From assembly GCF_040712315.1 (NCBI RefSeq), contig NC_134015.1, forward strand, positions 55,467,464-55,531,463: DNA of 64,000 nt, read 5' to 3'. Below the pieces are notes generated by a model. The model did not search any database. It was not told where the DNA came from and saw nothing but the letters and a program-made list of their open reading frames with translations. The stretch is from Castanea sativa. Lineage: Eukaryota > Streptophyta > Magnoliopsida > Fagales > Fagaceae. Position 1 is the stretch's first letter, and every line of letters begins with the position of its first letter. This document shows positions 37,801-49,382 of this stretch, piece by piece. The position numbers were made by a program, and so were the translations under genes.

Positions 37801-38600
37801 AGAACCTCTTCCTTCACAGCCTCAGAATGTTCTCTGGAAGATCGCCGAGGTGGCTGCCTCCTCGGAACAATGGCAGGATTGACGTTTAAACGATGACAAA
37901 TGAAGCTCGGGTCTACGCCTGGAGCCTCATAGGGGTCCCACGCAAAGACATCAATATTATTCTTCAGAAATCCCAACAACTCCATCTTCTCTTGGTGTGG
38001 CAAACATATGCCAACCTGGAAGAACCTCTCTGGATCATCTGCTATTACAAACTTCTCTAACTCCTCACAAAACGGCCTAATCTCTGTCATCGCTCCAGAT
38101 GCCTCCCGAGTTAATTGCTATGACTCTTGGATGGGCAAAGTTGATGACTCAATTTCGCCTGAACGAAGTACTGCGGCCGATATGCATTGCCTGGCCACTC
38201 CTGGCTCCCGAGGATTTCCTCCAACATGCTCCCCGAGGGAATTTAACCTTAACATGCAAGGTAGAGGAGACGGCTCCCAAAGCATGCCGCATGGCCTGGC
38301 GAGGATGGGCTGTGATATGGAGAGTACGCGTCAACCACAATGAAATCCACCTCAGCCGTTCTATGCAGATTGAACGGGTAAACGGATCGTCCCTTCGGCA
38401 CGACGGCTCTCCCTTCAAAGCTTATAAGTGGGGAGTCGTAAGGAGTTAGATCTTCCAACTCCAACCTTAGCCCTTTAAATAGATCAGGGTACATGATACT
38501 AGGCACCGTACGATCTATCATCACCCTCCTCACATCATAGTTCCCTATCCCGAGGGTAACCAGAGCATCGTCATCAGGCTGAATAGTCCTACCTTATCCT
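34814..38600 (-). pseudogene. pol: protease, reverse transcriptase, two RNase H domains, integrase (broken)
   Basis: Domains from the N-terminal side: protease remnant 38.10-38.60 kb; reverse transcriptase 37,161-38,090 with YVDDM at ~37,391-37,405; Ty3-type RNase H ~36.65-37.1 kb; a second RNase H ~36.1-36.6 kb (VDGAANQRGS, NNEAEYEA, FSDSQLV); integrase 34,814-36,030 with an H/H/C/C finger (CDQC), DYFTKW, SDNG and GQAEA. No chromodomain is seen. Breaks: TAG at 38,118-38,120, a frameshift at ~37,100-37,160 between reverse transcriptase and RNase H, TAG at 35,654-35,656 inside integrase, and a frame change within the protease near 38.3 kb. Function when intact: processing, reverse transcription and integration of the element. 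Confidence 0.9.
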
Positions 38601-38759
38601 CCCTCGGAGAAACCTAAGACGGGTAAAGTGCCCCTTGATCTCTTCGACCTGCTACCCACGTCCTCGGCCTGAGGATGGGAAACCGCCATCACCCAGTGGG
38701 ACCTCGAGCCGGTCCTACCAAGTGCAGCGAAGATAACATTAATTATTCCCAATCTTGGC

Positions 38760-40105
38760 CGAGATGAACTATTCCTCCTGGTTGTTTGAGCCAACTTGGT
38801 GCCCACCGCGCGGTGGGCCGCACAAGTCTTGCTTTAACTTTCCCTCATCGACGAGCTGCTCCGGATGGTTCCACAGTTCCACAGGATTCTCGGTAGTGTG
38901 GCCCACCATCCTGATGGTGCGGACAAAAGAGGTTTTGATTTCTTTTCGGGGGTCCCCTGCCATCTTGCCGGGCCATCCGAAGAAGGGCTCTTTACGAACT
39001 TTTTCTAGTAATGCACGCGGTTCTCGGAACACGGTATTTACGGCTGAGGTGCTAGGCGGATTGTCAAGATAATCCCTCCTCGGCTTGTTGTTGTGATATC
39101 TATCCGACCTAAAATCCCTTCTCTCCTGCGGGATAGCCTTCTCCTTTCCCTTCCCCTGCTGCTGGTCTTCCTCTACCCTTTTGTACTCATCAATACGATC
39201 CATAAGGCGGCGTACGCTGCGGACGGGCTTTTTCGTCAAAGACTTTCTTAGGTCGTGGTCAGTAGGAAGACCCACCTTAAAGGTATTAAGCGCCACCTCA
39301 TCAAAGTCGCCATCTATTTCATTAAACATCTCCCAGTATCGGTCGGAGTATGCTTTCAGTGTCTCCCCTTCCTTCATGGCCATGGATAGCAGCGAGTCCA
39401 ATGGCCGAGGGACTCTGCTACACGTAATAAACCGCGAAGCGAATGCCCTAGTTAGCTCCCCGAATGAGCCTACGGACCCCGATTTGAGACCGTTAAACCA
39501 TCTCATAGCCACAGGGTCCCAACTGGAGGGAAAAACTTTACACATCGAGTCTCATTGTGAGAGTGCACTGCCATCCTCGGTTGAAGTGACTCACGTGCTC
39601 CACGGATCAGTCCGGCCATTATAGATGGTAAAGGTGGGCTGGGTGAACCTCTGGGAAGCCTCCCCTCTCAATCCTCAAAAAAACGGAGATTTAGAGAGTT
39701 GGTGCAACGCCTACTCATAGTATCGTTGCCTAAGCCCCTAGAACGAAGCTTCTTACGTCTGCGGGTTTGGTCGTCCTCCTCAGCCGGGAGGACGTTGCAC
39801 TAGTGGGGGAGCGCGACCTTGAGGCGCCAGCCACCTCCCCTATCCTTCTCCGAGGAAGAATTAGACAAGGACGGTGAAAACTTACGTTTAGCACGGCGCA
39901 ACTTTCTCTTCAAACGATTGATTTCCTTCTGCATGGATTTAGAACCCTCCTCGTGGGTGGTGCTACCCCCGCCATGAGTATGGCTAGCGCCTGGGTATTT
40001 TGTATGGACACTCCCTTCACGATCCCTTCGACGTTCAAGACGTTCGAAATGATCTTCCGGTTGTGATCCCTGTGACTCTGCATGGTGAGAGCCTAAGCCT
40101 GCCAT
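38760..40105 (-). pseudogene. gag of the Tat-type element (broken)
   Basis: Starts at 40,105 (MAGLGSHHAESQG), about 45 bases inside the right LTR. The first frame ends near 39,800 after a basic coiled-coil-like stretch. The main Gag domain continues in another frame at 38,769-39,545: SSWDPVAMRWFNGLKSG, FITCSRVPRPLDSLLSM and YSDRYWEMFNEID are characteristic of plant Ty3 Gag. A zinc-knuckle-like region after it keeps GHTTEN but has lost the usual Cys positions. At least one frame break separates the two parts. Confidence 0.85.
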
Positions 40106-40140
40106 AATATCCCTACCTCTTCTAGACTAGATCCCCACAG

Positions 40141-40149
40141 ACGGCGCCA
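40141..40149 (-). other. primer-binding site
   Basis: On the minus strand TGGCGCCGT begins two bases inside the right LTR. It matches the 3' end complement of plant tRNA-Asp over nine bases; further bases (CTGTGGGG) diverge. Confidence 0.75.
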
Positions 40150-40151
40150 AT

Positions 40152-40905
40152 TGTAAGTGCACAATTGCACCTGGCCCCAAGAACAGTTACGGGCTCAGGC
40201 CCAATGAGCCTTAATCAATATGAATTTGTAGAGTGTGGGCTTGAAATCCAGGTTAGAAGTGTTTGAGGATTAAATGACAAGCCCAAAAGATTGCAAGCAC
40301 TTGGAAACAACAAGGAATATTGTAAATCAGCCTCCTCGGATGTAAGCCGAGGGTTGTTCTTATATTATCTTTTTTTTTTCTTTTTCTTTTCCTTTTGGAT
40401 TACAAAAAAGTCTCCCCCCTTTTCAGTTCTAGGTTGCTCCTTAAATACTCTTCTTTTTGATACTTTGTACACGTGTCGCCTCAACTCCCCCTTAGCCTAG
40501 ATATTTCTTTTCTCAGTGCCTTTGAATAGTAACCAGAAGTTTCCCTTCCACTGTTCAGGTGTCACTTCCCCATTAATGCGGCCAGGGTGGTAGGTGCAGG
40601 GTCTTTAATGTGGAGGTGGTAGCCTTTATCTTTGGTATTTCTCTAGCATCGATGCTTCTAGGACATTCAAGGGTTCACTCTCTTTTACCATTGGTCTTCA
40701 CCGTGTCATTCCCTAACCTTTCCAATGAAGTCCCGGAATCTCCGATGTCCGTCCGAGGGGAAAAATCATCCTCGGCTGTACCCTCGGATCCTCGGCGTAT
40801 GGGCCGACCCATAGTACTAACAAGTTCTAAACCCAGGAGCAGGTCGGCCTTCCTTAGCATGGCCCAAAGGCCCATATACCCATCACGGTCTTTTTACTCC
40901 CCACA
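40152..40905 (-). repeat. right LTR (5' LTR of the element)
   Basis: 754 bases ending in CCCCACA. Near-identical to the left LTR. The flanking AAAAG at 40,906-40,910 is the right target duplication. Confidence 0.95.
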
Positions 40906-41580
40906 AAAAGATGCAATAACGAAATAATAAATTGGACATTTATTAAAAATGTCAACAGAAAGATAAGAAGAGTTATTTCATTTGGAGAACAATATTATGA
41001 AAATTGAAATGAAAATAATATACATCATTTTGAATATACATAATTTTTCCCAAATAAATCTATCAAAATTAAGAGATACACTTCAAAATTAAGAGATGTA
41101 TTTTAGAAGAGAAATGATATGTCCACAACATTTTTACAACAAATCTTAAGTGGCAGGTTGTTACTGGTTGTTATTGTTGGGGCAAAAAAGTAATCTTAGT
41201 GTTAAGTTCAAATTTGAACCAATAATAACTAACCACCTATGATTTGTTGTGAAAATGTTGTAAAAATGTTGTGGACGTAGCACCTCTCATTTTAGAATGT
41301 TATGTATAATGAAATATATTCTATTAGTTGATTTCTTTCCTTAATAAAGTATTTAATTTCTATACTTCAATTGTTAGGCAAAATGAAATTTGAGAGAGGA
41401 TAATTTAAACTCTAGTTCTTCTTATAAAAGAGATTATATAATGCACATTTATTTGGATTGAATTTAGAAAAATAATTGATTTTGAGATTCACGAAAAAAC
41501 TTGAATGTTTCCAAAAATTTTGGATTACACATTATCCAACAAATTTGATTATGTTTGATTTGTAAGCTTAAACAATCTAA
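40906..41580. repeat. duplicated block beta, right part of copy 2
   Basis: Continues the sequence interrupted at 29,981 and matches 29,275-29,595. It includes the right target duplication and a nested MITE. No gene. Confidence 0.75.
41109..41288. mobile_element. Mutator-type MITE, 180 bp (family F2)
   Basis: Ends GAGAAATGATATGTCCACAA and (reverse) GAGAGGTGCTACGTCCACAA. Perfect 9-bp flanks ATTTTAGAA lie at 41,100-41,108 and 41,289-41,297, where the paralogue near 29,448 has one. A 9-bp duplication is typical of Mutator-like elements. Confidence 0.85.
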
Positions 41581-44500
41581 TTAATGGGTGTGCCCATGCT
41601 AAGGATAATCATCATTATCATTGTCTTTCCTGTTTTAATTTATAGGTTATTAGCAACTAAAATTTGTGGCATCATCAATGAAAGTACCACAAGGCCTCAC
41701 TAAACCTAGTCACTTAAGTCTGGTCTAGTTCAACCTATTTGGTACACTAGCCTGAGTTTACTTGAGTCAAACTCCGTAAAGAATGGATTAAAAAATTGGG
41801 TCTTCCTAGAAATTTTGAAAACCAAAATAATAGCGAGGGGGTTGCTATTTCAGGGGTACGCAGCTAACTTGTCAAAATTGATCCGATTTAATCTAGCCTT
41901 TTGGATTGAATTGGTTTTTAGGGGTTGGTGGGTTAGTTTGAGTTGGATTGTGAATATTTTTTTTTTTTCAAGTTGGGTTCGGGTTATAAGATTCAAAAAT
42001 CCACATAACCTGACCCAACTCATCTACATTTAATATATATTTAAAAATATATTATACAACTTTGTTATTTACTTTTTTGCCTTTCTTCCTAAGTAAAATT
42101 CAAATCCTAAGTTCTCTTTGTTTACTTTGTATTGGTTTGGTGTTATGCTCATGATTATTTAGTCATAAATTTGCTTTTATTTGTGAAAAGATTATTCTAA
42201 TGCTTAATTTAATAATAATAATAATAGTAATTAAAAAAATTGTCCAACCCATGGGTCCAACCCAATCCACGTGGATTGGGTTGAACTCCTGTGATGGGTT
42301 AGGTTGGATTTTTTTAACCCACTATGGTGGGTTGGGTTGAAAAAACTCCTCAACCCGACCCATGCACACTCCTAGTTGTTGGTAACATAATTTAAAAACA
42401 ACATTTCAATTTTTAAAACCATAAAAATGGTAGTTCTCAGTTTTAAATCATGTGTTAGGTAACCTAATTGTAAATACAATTTTCAAAATACAGTATTAAA
42501 AAAAATTAAAATATGTATTTTGAAAACAGTTTTTGATGACATTGTGGTAAGTATTTTGAAAAACATAGATTCCACCCAAATCTATCATAACTGCACCTAA
42601 CGGAAATAATTTCTCTCTCTCTCTCTCTCTCTCTCTCCTATTTTTTAAATTTTAATCTTAGTCGAAGGTTAGGTTTGTGGGTATTTTTCTTTGATATTTA
42701 GTCTTGGGATTTTGGAGGTTTCAGGTAAGTGATAGTTAATTGAATATTTTCGAATTTGAGGTTAATTTCATCATGGGTTTTGTTGTAGATAAGTGTTATG
42801 CATATCTCCATGGAGTAAGTAATCTATACACTGTGTGGGTATGTTTATTGTTACTTGCAAATTGTGGATTGTTAGGTTGGTAGATAATCGGGTGGGGTTA
42901 GCAACATGGAGATGGGAAGAAGAGACAAAGATGTTGCCGTTGGTTCTTGTATGAAGAAAGAGAGAGATTTCACTTTTCCTTTAATAACTTTTACTTTTGT
43001 CATAAAAAAATTTTATCCTCAAAATTGAAACATGGTCCTAAACGAAACTTTTGTGTTTTTAGTTCTTATAAAACTTGTCCTAATAAAATGGTACCAAACA
43101 CACTTTTACTCTTACCAAACAAGCCCAAAAGTTAAAGAAAGTAAATTATATTTTAGCCAAAATTCTTTTAAAGCCATTGGTTTATATAATATTTTTAAAA
43201 ACTTTTTATTGGAAAAGAAAAAAGTAACTAATTTTTTTGACATGTTTTTTTTTTAATTTTCATAAAAATATTATATATATATATATTTTAAATAGTCCAT
43301 TAACAAATATCTTAAAAACATCGATTAACCATACCCATTCTAATATATGACCAGGAAGATTTGTTAAATGTACACAAATTTGAGTCCATAAAATTGTCTA
43401 ATTGTCCTAAAGTAAAAGAGGAAAGCAAAACTATGGCAACGTTGCAGTGTTGGGCTTTAAGAAAAGTCAGTAAAAAACATGTCATTACCAAAACTAGGCC
43501 TAAGTTGGGCCGTCCTTAGTCAAAACCGAACCCAAATGGCATTTGATTGAAATCTCTTTGGGTCTCAGCTCTAAACCTAAGGAAAATGTTGCTCCCTTCA
43601 CTTAATATGGGCCTAGAGTCCAATGTCTCCAATCACTCAATATGCCCCACTTTTGAAATATCTTTGTGAAATATTTTTGAACCCAGGGGAATATCTTTTG
43701 AGGTAGTGACATATTTGCGATTAATATATAATAAAAGTGGAGTAATTTGAAGTTGTTGGTATCATTTTCACGACACATTTTTACAAGATCAATTTTCTTG
43801 TGGGCTTAATTTTTGTATAATATTTTATTTTATTTTTTTAAGCATGACCTAAGCTCATGTAACATATTGGAAAAATTGAGAAAGTGTAGTTTGGAAGATG
43901 TAGGTCTGTTTCTTTTAGACTTTTTGCATGAGCCAGCTCATGCGTGCTACCAAGTAAGCAAGGGACACTAGTAGCACCTCAAACTCTTGGAAGATGTATT
44001 GTACCTAAAATTTCCACCCTAAAAGAGCTATTACTCCCTGATTGTCTGTGACTCAAAATTTCTTTCATAAACAATTTTTGCCATTAAAACATAGTTGTCT
44101 CTCATTGGCCAACTCCAACTGCTAGTCCTCACTTAGGTGAGTATTCCAATAATCTGAAATGACTGACCAAAGGCAGCTAATTAGAGCAAATCCCTTTTAT
44201 TTCCTAAATTATGTAAAAACATGTTAAACTCTTCCCTAAACAAAAGAAATCCAAGCTAAGACACCAAATTAGTGTCATGGGGATAAAAACCTCTTCTACT
44301 ACCAAAAAACTAGTCATCAGCAACACCCTAAACTCAATATAAAACTATCCCTTCAACTCAAACACCAGCCAATTCACGTTCTATCCTAAGAGCTAAAACT
44401 TTAGAGTAAAAGCTCATTTAGTTAATTAACATTCTCACAATTCTGAAACTTAGGGGGTGAAAATATGGGTACGGGAGAACCTTCTCTCTCTTCCTCACAA

Positions 44501-44976
44501 CCTCAATTTCTTCTTCTCACTAACTGTGGGTCGAAGTTTTGGATTTGTGTACTTTTCCAGCATTTTCTTGTATTTCAATTATAGCATTTTGATTTCTTTC
44601 TTGTTAAAGTACCATTAGCCTTTTGTTCATTGTACATTTGAAATTTTGGGCTTGAATCTCAACAAATAAACATTTCTAAAGAACCCAAGGAGAGATTTTG
44701 GATAATTTTGTATTTTTGGCCCTTATCGCAAAAACGTCCCCGACAAAGGTCTATATGAAAATAATGTTACTCCAATTATAACTTGTCATCTTAACAGCCC
44801 CAAAGGGTTAATCTAGCTGTTTAGTTGTTCACAAGACCTCATGAGATACATGAAGTTTTCAATTCAAAACTCCTAACAAGTATCTTGAAACCACTCTAAA
44901 GGTTCTTCTATATAGGTGTGTAAGGGACTAGAAGGCAACACATATCTAAGAGAATAGCTCAGAGCTCAAAGAGCTT
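41581..44976. repeat. duplicated block alpha, copy 2
   Basis: Paralogous to 25,811-28,169, in the same order and orientation. It carries an insertion at ~41,848-42,375 that copy 1 lacks and more unmatched DNA at ~43.74-44.75 kb. Contains (CT)n near 42,612-42,640. No gene is supported. Confidence 0.75.
41848..42375. mobile_element. ~530-bp insertion specific to block alpha copy 2
   Basis: Runs from CAGGGGTACGCAGC to GCACACTCCTAG. The ends are weak inverted repeats, and GGGTTGGGTTG-type words fill the right half. Copy 1 runs straight from GAGGGG into TTGTTGGTAAC. A clean target duplication could not be read. Confidence 0.5.
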
Positions 44977-45199
44977 CAGACACTTTTTTTTTTTTTTTTT
45001 TTAATTTTAACAAATTGTGAATAAAATTGTTTTTGATAACTTTCAACTCAAATTCTAATATCATTAAACTTAAACAACAATTTATTTAGGGTAAATTGTA
45101 AAGTACACCCTTAAAATTTTAAGTTATTTAAATTTTACACCCAAGAGTTTGAAAAATTGAATTTCACATTCTAAAGTTTCAATCCATTAGCAAAAGTAG
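44977..45199. other. intergenic, fragment of the foldback repeat family
   Basis: Poly-T, then GGGTAAATTGTAAAGTACAC and TTTTACACCCAAGAG words related to the 17.1-kb intronic element. No gene. Confidence 0.45.
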
Positions 45200-46246
45200 T
45201 CCCTCTAATAGTGGACTTGCCAATGTGTCCATTAAGTGACACGCAGTCATTTGATGTGTAAATTTTTTACGACCTTAGCCACCCTAAAACAACCTACTAA
45301 ACGATGCCGGTTGGCGGAAATCAAAACCCAAAAACAAATGGTAGAACGATGCGTTGCAGTAGAACTCAAAACTCAAGCCCCAGATGACAAACCTAGACTT
45401 CCTTCAGCTCAAACCCAACCCCACAACCCTGTTTCAGCACTAAGCTCCATCGTTGACCGCTCTAGCTCAACAGTGACCAAATCACAAGGGTGAGAGAGAG
45501 ATATCAAACCCCAAAGAGTGTTCTAATGATTTGGGGGGTTAAGTACGAAGTGAAAAGCCGCGTTCAGAGAGGAACTCTTCCTCTCTAAATTCCCAACTTT
45601 TTGTTCCTTTCTTTTGCAAATACACTGATGGTTTTCTTAGATCACAAAAAAAAGTAAGTCTAAAATTGTGAGCAACTAAGAGAAAAATCAACAAGGAAGA
45701 CTTTGTTTCAATTAGTTATGTTCTGGGTCGAGCTCCTCTGATCAGCTTATGCATCCTGGATATTTGATGATGAATACCAGAGGTGGCAAATGGTACAGAC
45801 TGCACAATTCTTTTTTCTACAATTTCTGGCATTCATTTAATCTCCTTGTCTTTTTCAAAGTGTCGTTTTTATATTTTTTTTGTAGGGTTGATAAATTTTT
45901 ATTCCTATTATTGTTAGTAATCTTGTAGTACGTACTTTTTGTTTCCTCAATATTTAGTATCAAGCTTTGCGGCAATATTACATAAATTATTGGAAATATT
46001 TTTAGTGTTAATAAATTTTGACTTTTCGTGGGACTTGAATTTTTGCGGGGCAGAAGTTTGGAGTATGGTTCTTTGTAATCATTTGTTATAAGGGTAAGGT
46101 CTCTCTCTCAACCTCGCGATCTGGTCACTGTCAAGCTGGAGCTGTCAACGATGGAGCTGAGGGCTAAAGCAGGTTCGTGGGGTTGGGTTTGAGCTAACGC
46201 AGGAAGCAGTGTGTCACTTAACAGCCATGTAGACAAGTCTACTAAG
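45200..46246. mobile_element. element with long terminal inverted repeats (Mutator/foldback-like)
   Basis: The left arm (45,205-45,515) and right arm (46,095-46,245) are inverted copies: TTAAGTGACAC, AGCTCAAACCCAACCCCAC, AGCTCCATCGTTGAC and AACAGTGACCA match reverse-complement words on the right. The left arm has ~150 extra bases, which appear in the right arm of the duplicate at 57.92-58.02 kb. The frame at 45,236-45,493 is part of the arm, not a gene. Confidence 0.65.
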
Positions 46247-46502
46247 GGTCTGTTTGGATATAACTTATTGCTAAAAACTGAAAACTAAAAACACTGTAGT
46301 AAAATAATTTTTAAATAAGTAAATAGTGTTGCGGGACCTACTTTTAATAAAAAATTGCTAAAAAAGTATATGCACAGTGCACGCACAGTACGTGCACAGT
46401 GCGCCCACTGCGCGCTTGTCCCAGCAACAGCGGGAAAAAAAAAAAAAAAAAAAAGCAAAACGTGGACGCAGTAACTTTAAGCTGCATCCAAACGCCCTCT
46501 AA
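46246..46502. repeat. MITE-like repeat, family F1 (copy)
   Basis: Begins GGTCTGTTTGGATATAACTT and ends TGCATCCAAACGCCCTC, imperfect inverted ends, with GTGCACAGTGCGCCC-type core words as at 131-360. Directly abuts the inverted-repeat element. Confidence 0.65.
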
Positions 46503-46997
46503 AGGGATGTGCTGCTTTTGCAAACAGAGGGAAACTTCAAGCGTGAAGGCTAATATTTTGAAGTGCAAAATTCAATCGATCGCAAACCTTAAGAGTGTAT
46601 TTTGCAATTCACTCGTTTATTTAGTAAATGAATTAAAGCTGAATATATTCAGCCCCCAAACTTATTCTCACATATAAGATGAAATGTCTTCAAGTTAGAA
46701 GCATATATGGTTTAAAAAATCGGATTGGACAAAACCAGAAAAGAAAGAAATAAAGAAAGAAAACTCAATTACATTAACACACCACCAATCATTCCATTTA
46801 TTTTACAGTGTACAAAACCACAAACCCAAACACCAAACAGAAGATGTTTTGCACCAAAGGAAATTGTGGAGAGAGAGAGAGAGAATGTACTAAGTGTTGA
46901 GGAACGTAAGAGAAAAATCAAAGGAACATGCGAATAACAAACTTAACACAAGTGGGATGAATCATGAATGAATAACAAATAGCCATGCATGAAAGCC

Positions 46998-48752
46998 CTA
47001 ATTACGAGCCATGCCCGATTCAGGAATTGGAGCTGCTCTGTTTTCAGTGGGGTTCATTATCCTAGCATAGGCGGCTCTCCAACCTTTATATATGACACCC
47101 ATCACAAGAACAAAAACATAAAATAGAGATTAAAAATAATGAATAATAGATCATGTTTGATTATTATTAAAAGCTTGTGTTGGAATATTTTTATAATTAA
47201 AGATTAAAATATTTTTGTTGAGTAATGTTACAAATACAATTTTTTTTTTTACAAACTGTTGATGTGGTGAGTAATTATTTATTTATTTCTTTGATGTCTT
47301 TCCTATTATGAGTTTGCTAAATCAATGCATATTGATTAGCAAAATTTTCCATACTTTGGAGCCTTTAAAATTAATTGAATAGATTCCTTATTAAATCTTT
47401 TACTTTGCCAAACCTTTTTTTCAAAGGTTTAACGTTAGTAAAATACCTATCTGCTACTTACAATAGATTTAATTGGTCAAAGCAATAAAATGAAACTTTA
47501 TTGCTAACTATTCATCTGATTTTTAATTGGCAAGTACCCTTAAACTAAATTGTTTAACCTATTATATTAACTAAGTGATTACTTAGATTAATTATTTAAA
47601 TTTAAATTAAACACAAATAAATCACATAACGTACAAAAGTGGAAAAGTTAAAGAACTATTTTACCTCCTACTGGATTCATATGACGGTTTTTGAGCTCGC
47701 GGTGCTCTTGGCAAAGAGCGCAAAAACAGCATAGGTGATGGACACAGCAATCCCCGCTGGGCCCACACGGCTGTTCTGGCAAGTCAAAGTGGTGTCTCAG
47801 CTTGGTTCGGTACGTGCATCCGTATAAAGTTGCGCCCAAAACCGGCACGAAACTGAGAAGCACCAAATAGTTTCGGCCTAAGGTATAAGCAGCTGCATGA
47901 AAAAAATAGCAGACAATAAACAAAATTTATAAGCATATAGAATTACCGCCATGACCATGACTCCATGAGACTGAAACTTTTTAACTTAAATCACAAATGT
48001 TCTTTGTTGATGAGATTGCGTATACATGTGTGCACACACACACATAAAAGCACCATTTATTTCTCACACATAATACACACTCACAAGTCATGATTTTGAA
48101 TTTTGAATTTTGAATTCGTGACTTCAAGTTACGTTTTCTCTTGTTTTTTTTGTCTGTAAGTTATGTGTGTGATAGAGTTTTCCCATAATGGCATAATCCC
48201 ATGTGTGTGTGTGTGTATATATATCATAAAACAATGAGTAGAATTTGCTTACGTGTTCGTCCATAGTCCACCATCTCAGCATTGCGGGCAAAGGTGAGGC
48301 AGAGACACACGCAGGTAACCCAGCCTTTGGAGAGAGAGAGAGAGAGAAAAAAAAAACAATAGAGTTTGTTAAAAAGATGAAGAAAGCATTTGAACTTGTA
48401 AAACAACACTCTGAATAGATTCCACTACCCCAAAGGCCACCCATTGTATTCTAAACAAAATACAAGCAAAGATTTTCACCCATCTGTTAGTATTTTAACC
48501 AAAAAATTACAGTTAATTTTACCATCAACTAAAAATTGAGTTATATGAAACACTTCAATATTGAAATTTGCAATTTATGCATGTTGCTCAATTATAAGTT
48601 CAAACAAGATCATATTATAAAGTTTGGGATTTTTTTTAAAAATAAAATAAAATAAAACAACTGAGGATTCCTTTATTATTGGGGCCGTCTTCAAAGCAAC
48701 CACATATTCTGGTGGTCCACTTTCCCCTGGGTGGAAGCTGTGGAGCAGCCAT
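46998..48752 (-). CDS. PLAC8-family protein (plant cadmium resistance / cell number regulator type), copy 1
   Basis: Four exons from the start: 48659-48752, 48253-48324, 47665-47892, 46998-47083. All introns are GT/AG with matching phases, giving ~159 aa, the usual size. The start is fixed by an in-frame TAA six bases upstream. Features: KWTTRICGCFED (11-22), a first hydrophobic Cys-rich segment SCWVTCVCLCLTF, a second hydrophobic segment [17 protein letters not shown], then [20 protein letters not shown]. Family members are small plasma-membrane proteins tied to metal efflux or organ-size control. Oddity: the family motif CC....CPC reads SC....CLC here, so both signature positions are changed. 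The frame is otherwise intact. Its paralogue is at 58,808-62,511. Confidence 0.85.
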
Positions 48753-49382
48753 ATTTTAGAGATGGAAAGATGTATCAGGAAGAGGATGGCAAATTCAGAG
48801 CTCTATATGCCTCTACCTGTTTGATCAGTTCTGTTTATAAAGAGATTGGATATGGTTTTTTTATTCACTCGCAGTCAAGCCATCAGCCAGGTGACTTTTG
48901 TTTTTGGAGGAAATTAAATGAGGTTATGAAGAGGTAAAAATCTATCATGTATCTACCTCTCGGTGTATCTCATATATGTGGAGTCCATCTCTTGTGAGAG
49001 AATAGATAGATATATTTATTGGTGCACTGCACCATCGGTTCAGCGCACTTGTAATAGACATGCTCATTTAATAAGTTTGTCTCTCGTGTTTTTTTTTTTT
49101 TTTTTTTTTTGACAGAAGTGATAGAAGTCTTTCATGTTTCTTAACTTTTGTTCCTCATGTACAAGGTCAGTCAGCATGAGTAATTGGGGTTGGTTGGCTT
49201 AGGCATGTTGGACACAGTTGAGGAGAAAAAGAGAAGAAGGGGCTGATGTATGAAGAGCATTTTGAGTTTCCAAAACGCATAGGTCCCATAAATAAAAATG
49301 TGTTTGACTGGTTTTTAACATTTATTTTCATAGCTCAAAACTAAAAAAAATTGAGTTTGAGGGATGAAAACTGAAAATATAG

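Larger units (their letters stand above)
29982..40905 (-). mobile_element. Ty3/gypsy LTR retrotransposon, Tat-type, 10.9 kb
   Basis: Complete element read on the minus strand: 5' LTR (right), PBS, gag, protease, reverse transcriptase, RNase H, second RNase H, integrase, tandem repeat, antisense ORF, PPT, 3' LTR (left). The TG...CA LTRs are both 754 bp and differ at six positions. The target duplication AAAAG is perfect. The second, archaeal-like RNase H and the antisense ORF are traits known from the plant Tat lineage. The internal frames carry several stops and frameshifts, so this copy looks unable to move by itself. Confidence 0.93.

Noticed and set aside
45236..45493. 85-codon plus-strand frame with apparently normal codon use.
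   Set aside because: It lies in the left arm of an inverted-repeat element and its mirror is noncoding in the other arm. No domain recognised.
48396..48444. Alternative first exon for PCR copy 1 (MGGLWGSGIYSECC...), which is also in phase with exon 2.
   Set aside because: It lacks the family's KWTTG..CGCFED start. The exon at 48,659-48,752 has that motif, the same phase, an upstream in-frame stop and an equivalent in copy 2.
48731..48937. Plus-strand frame starting MEAVEQPYFRDG, found again at 62.4-62.6 kb.
   Set aside because: It is the complement of PCR exon 1 and its flank; repetition comes from the gene duplication.
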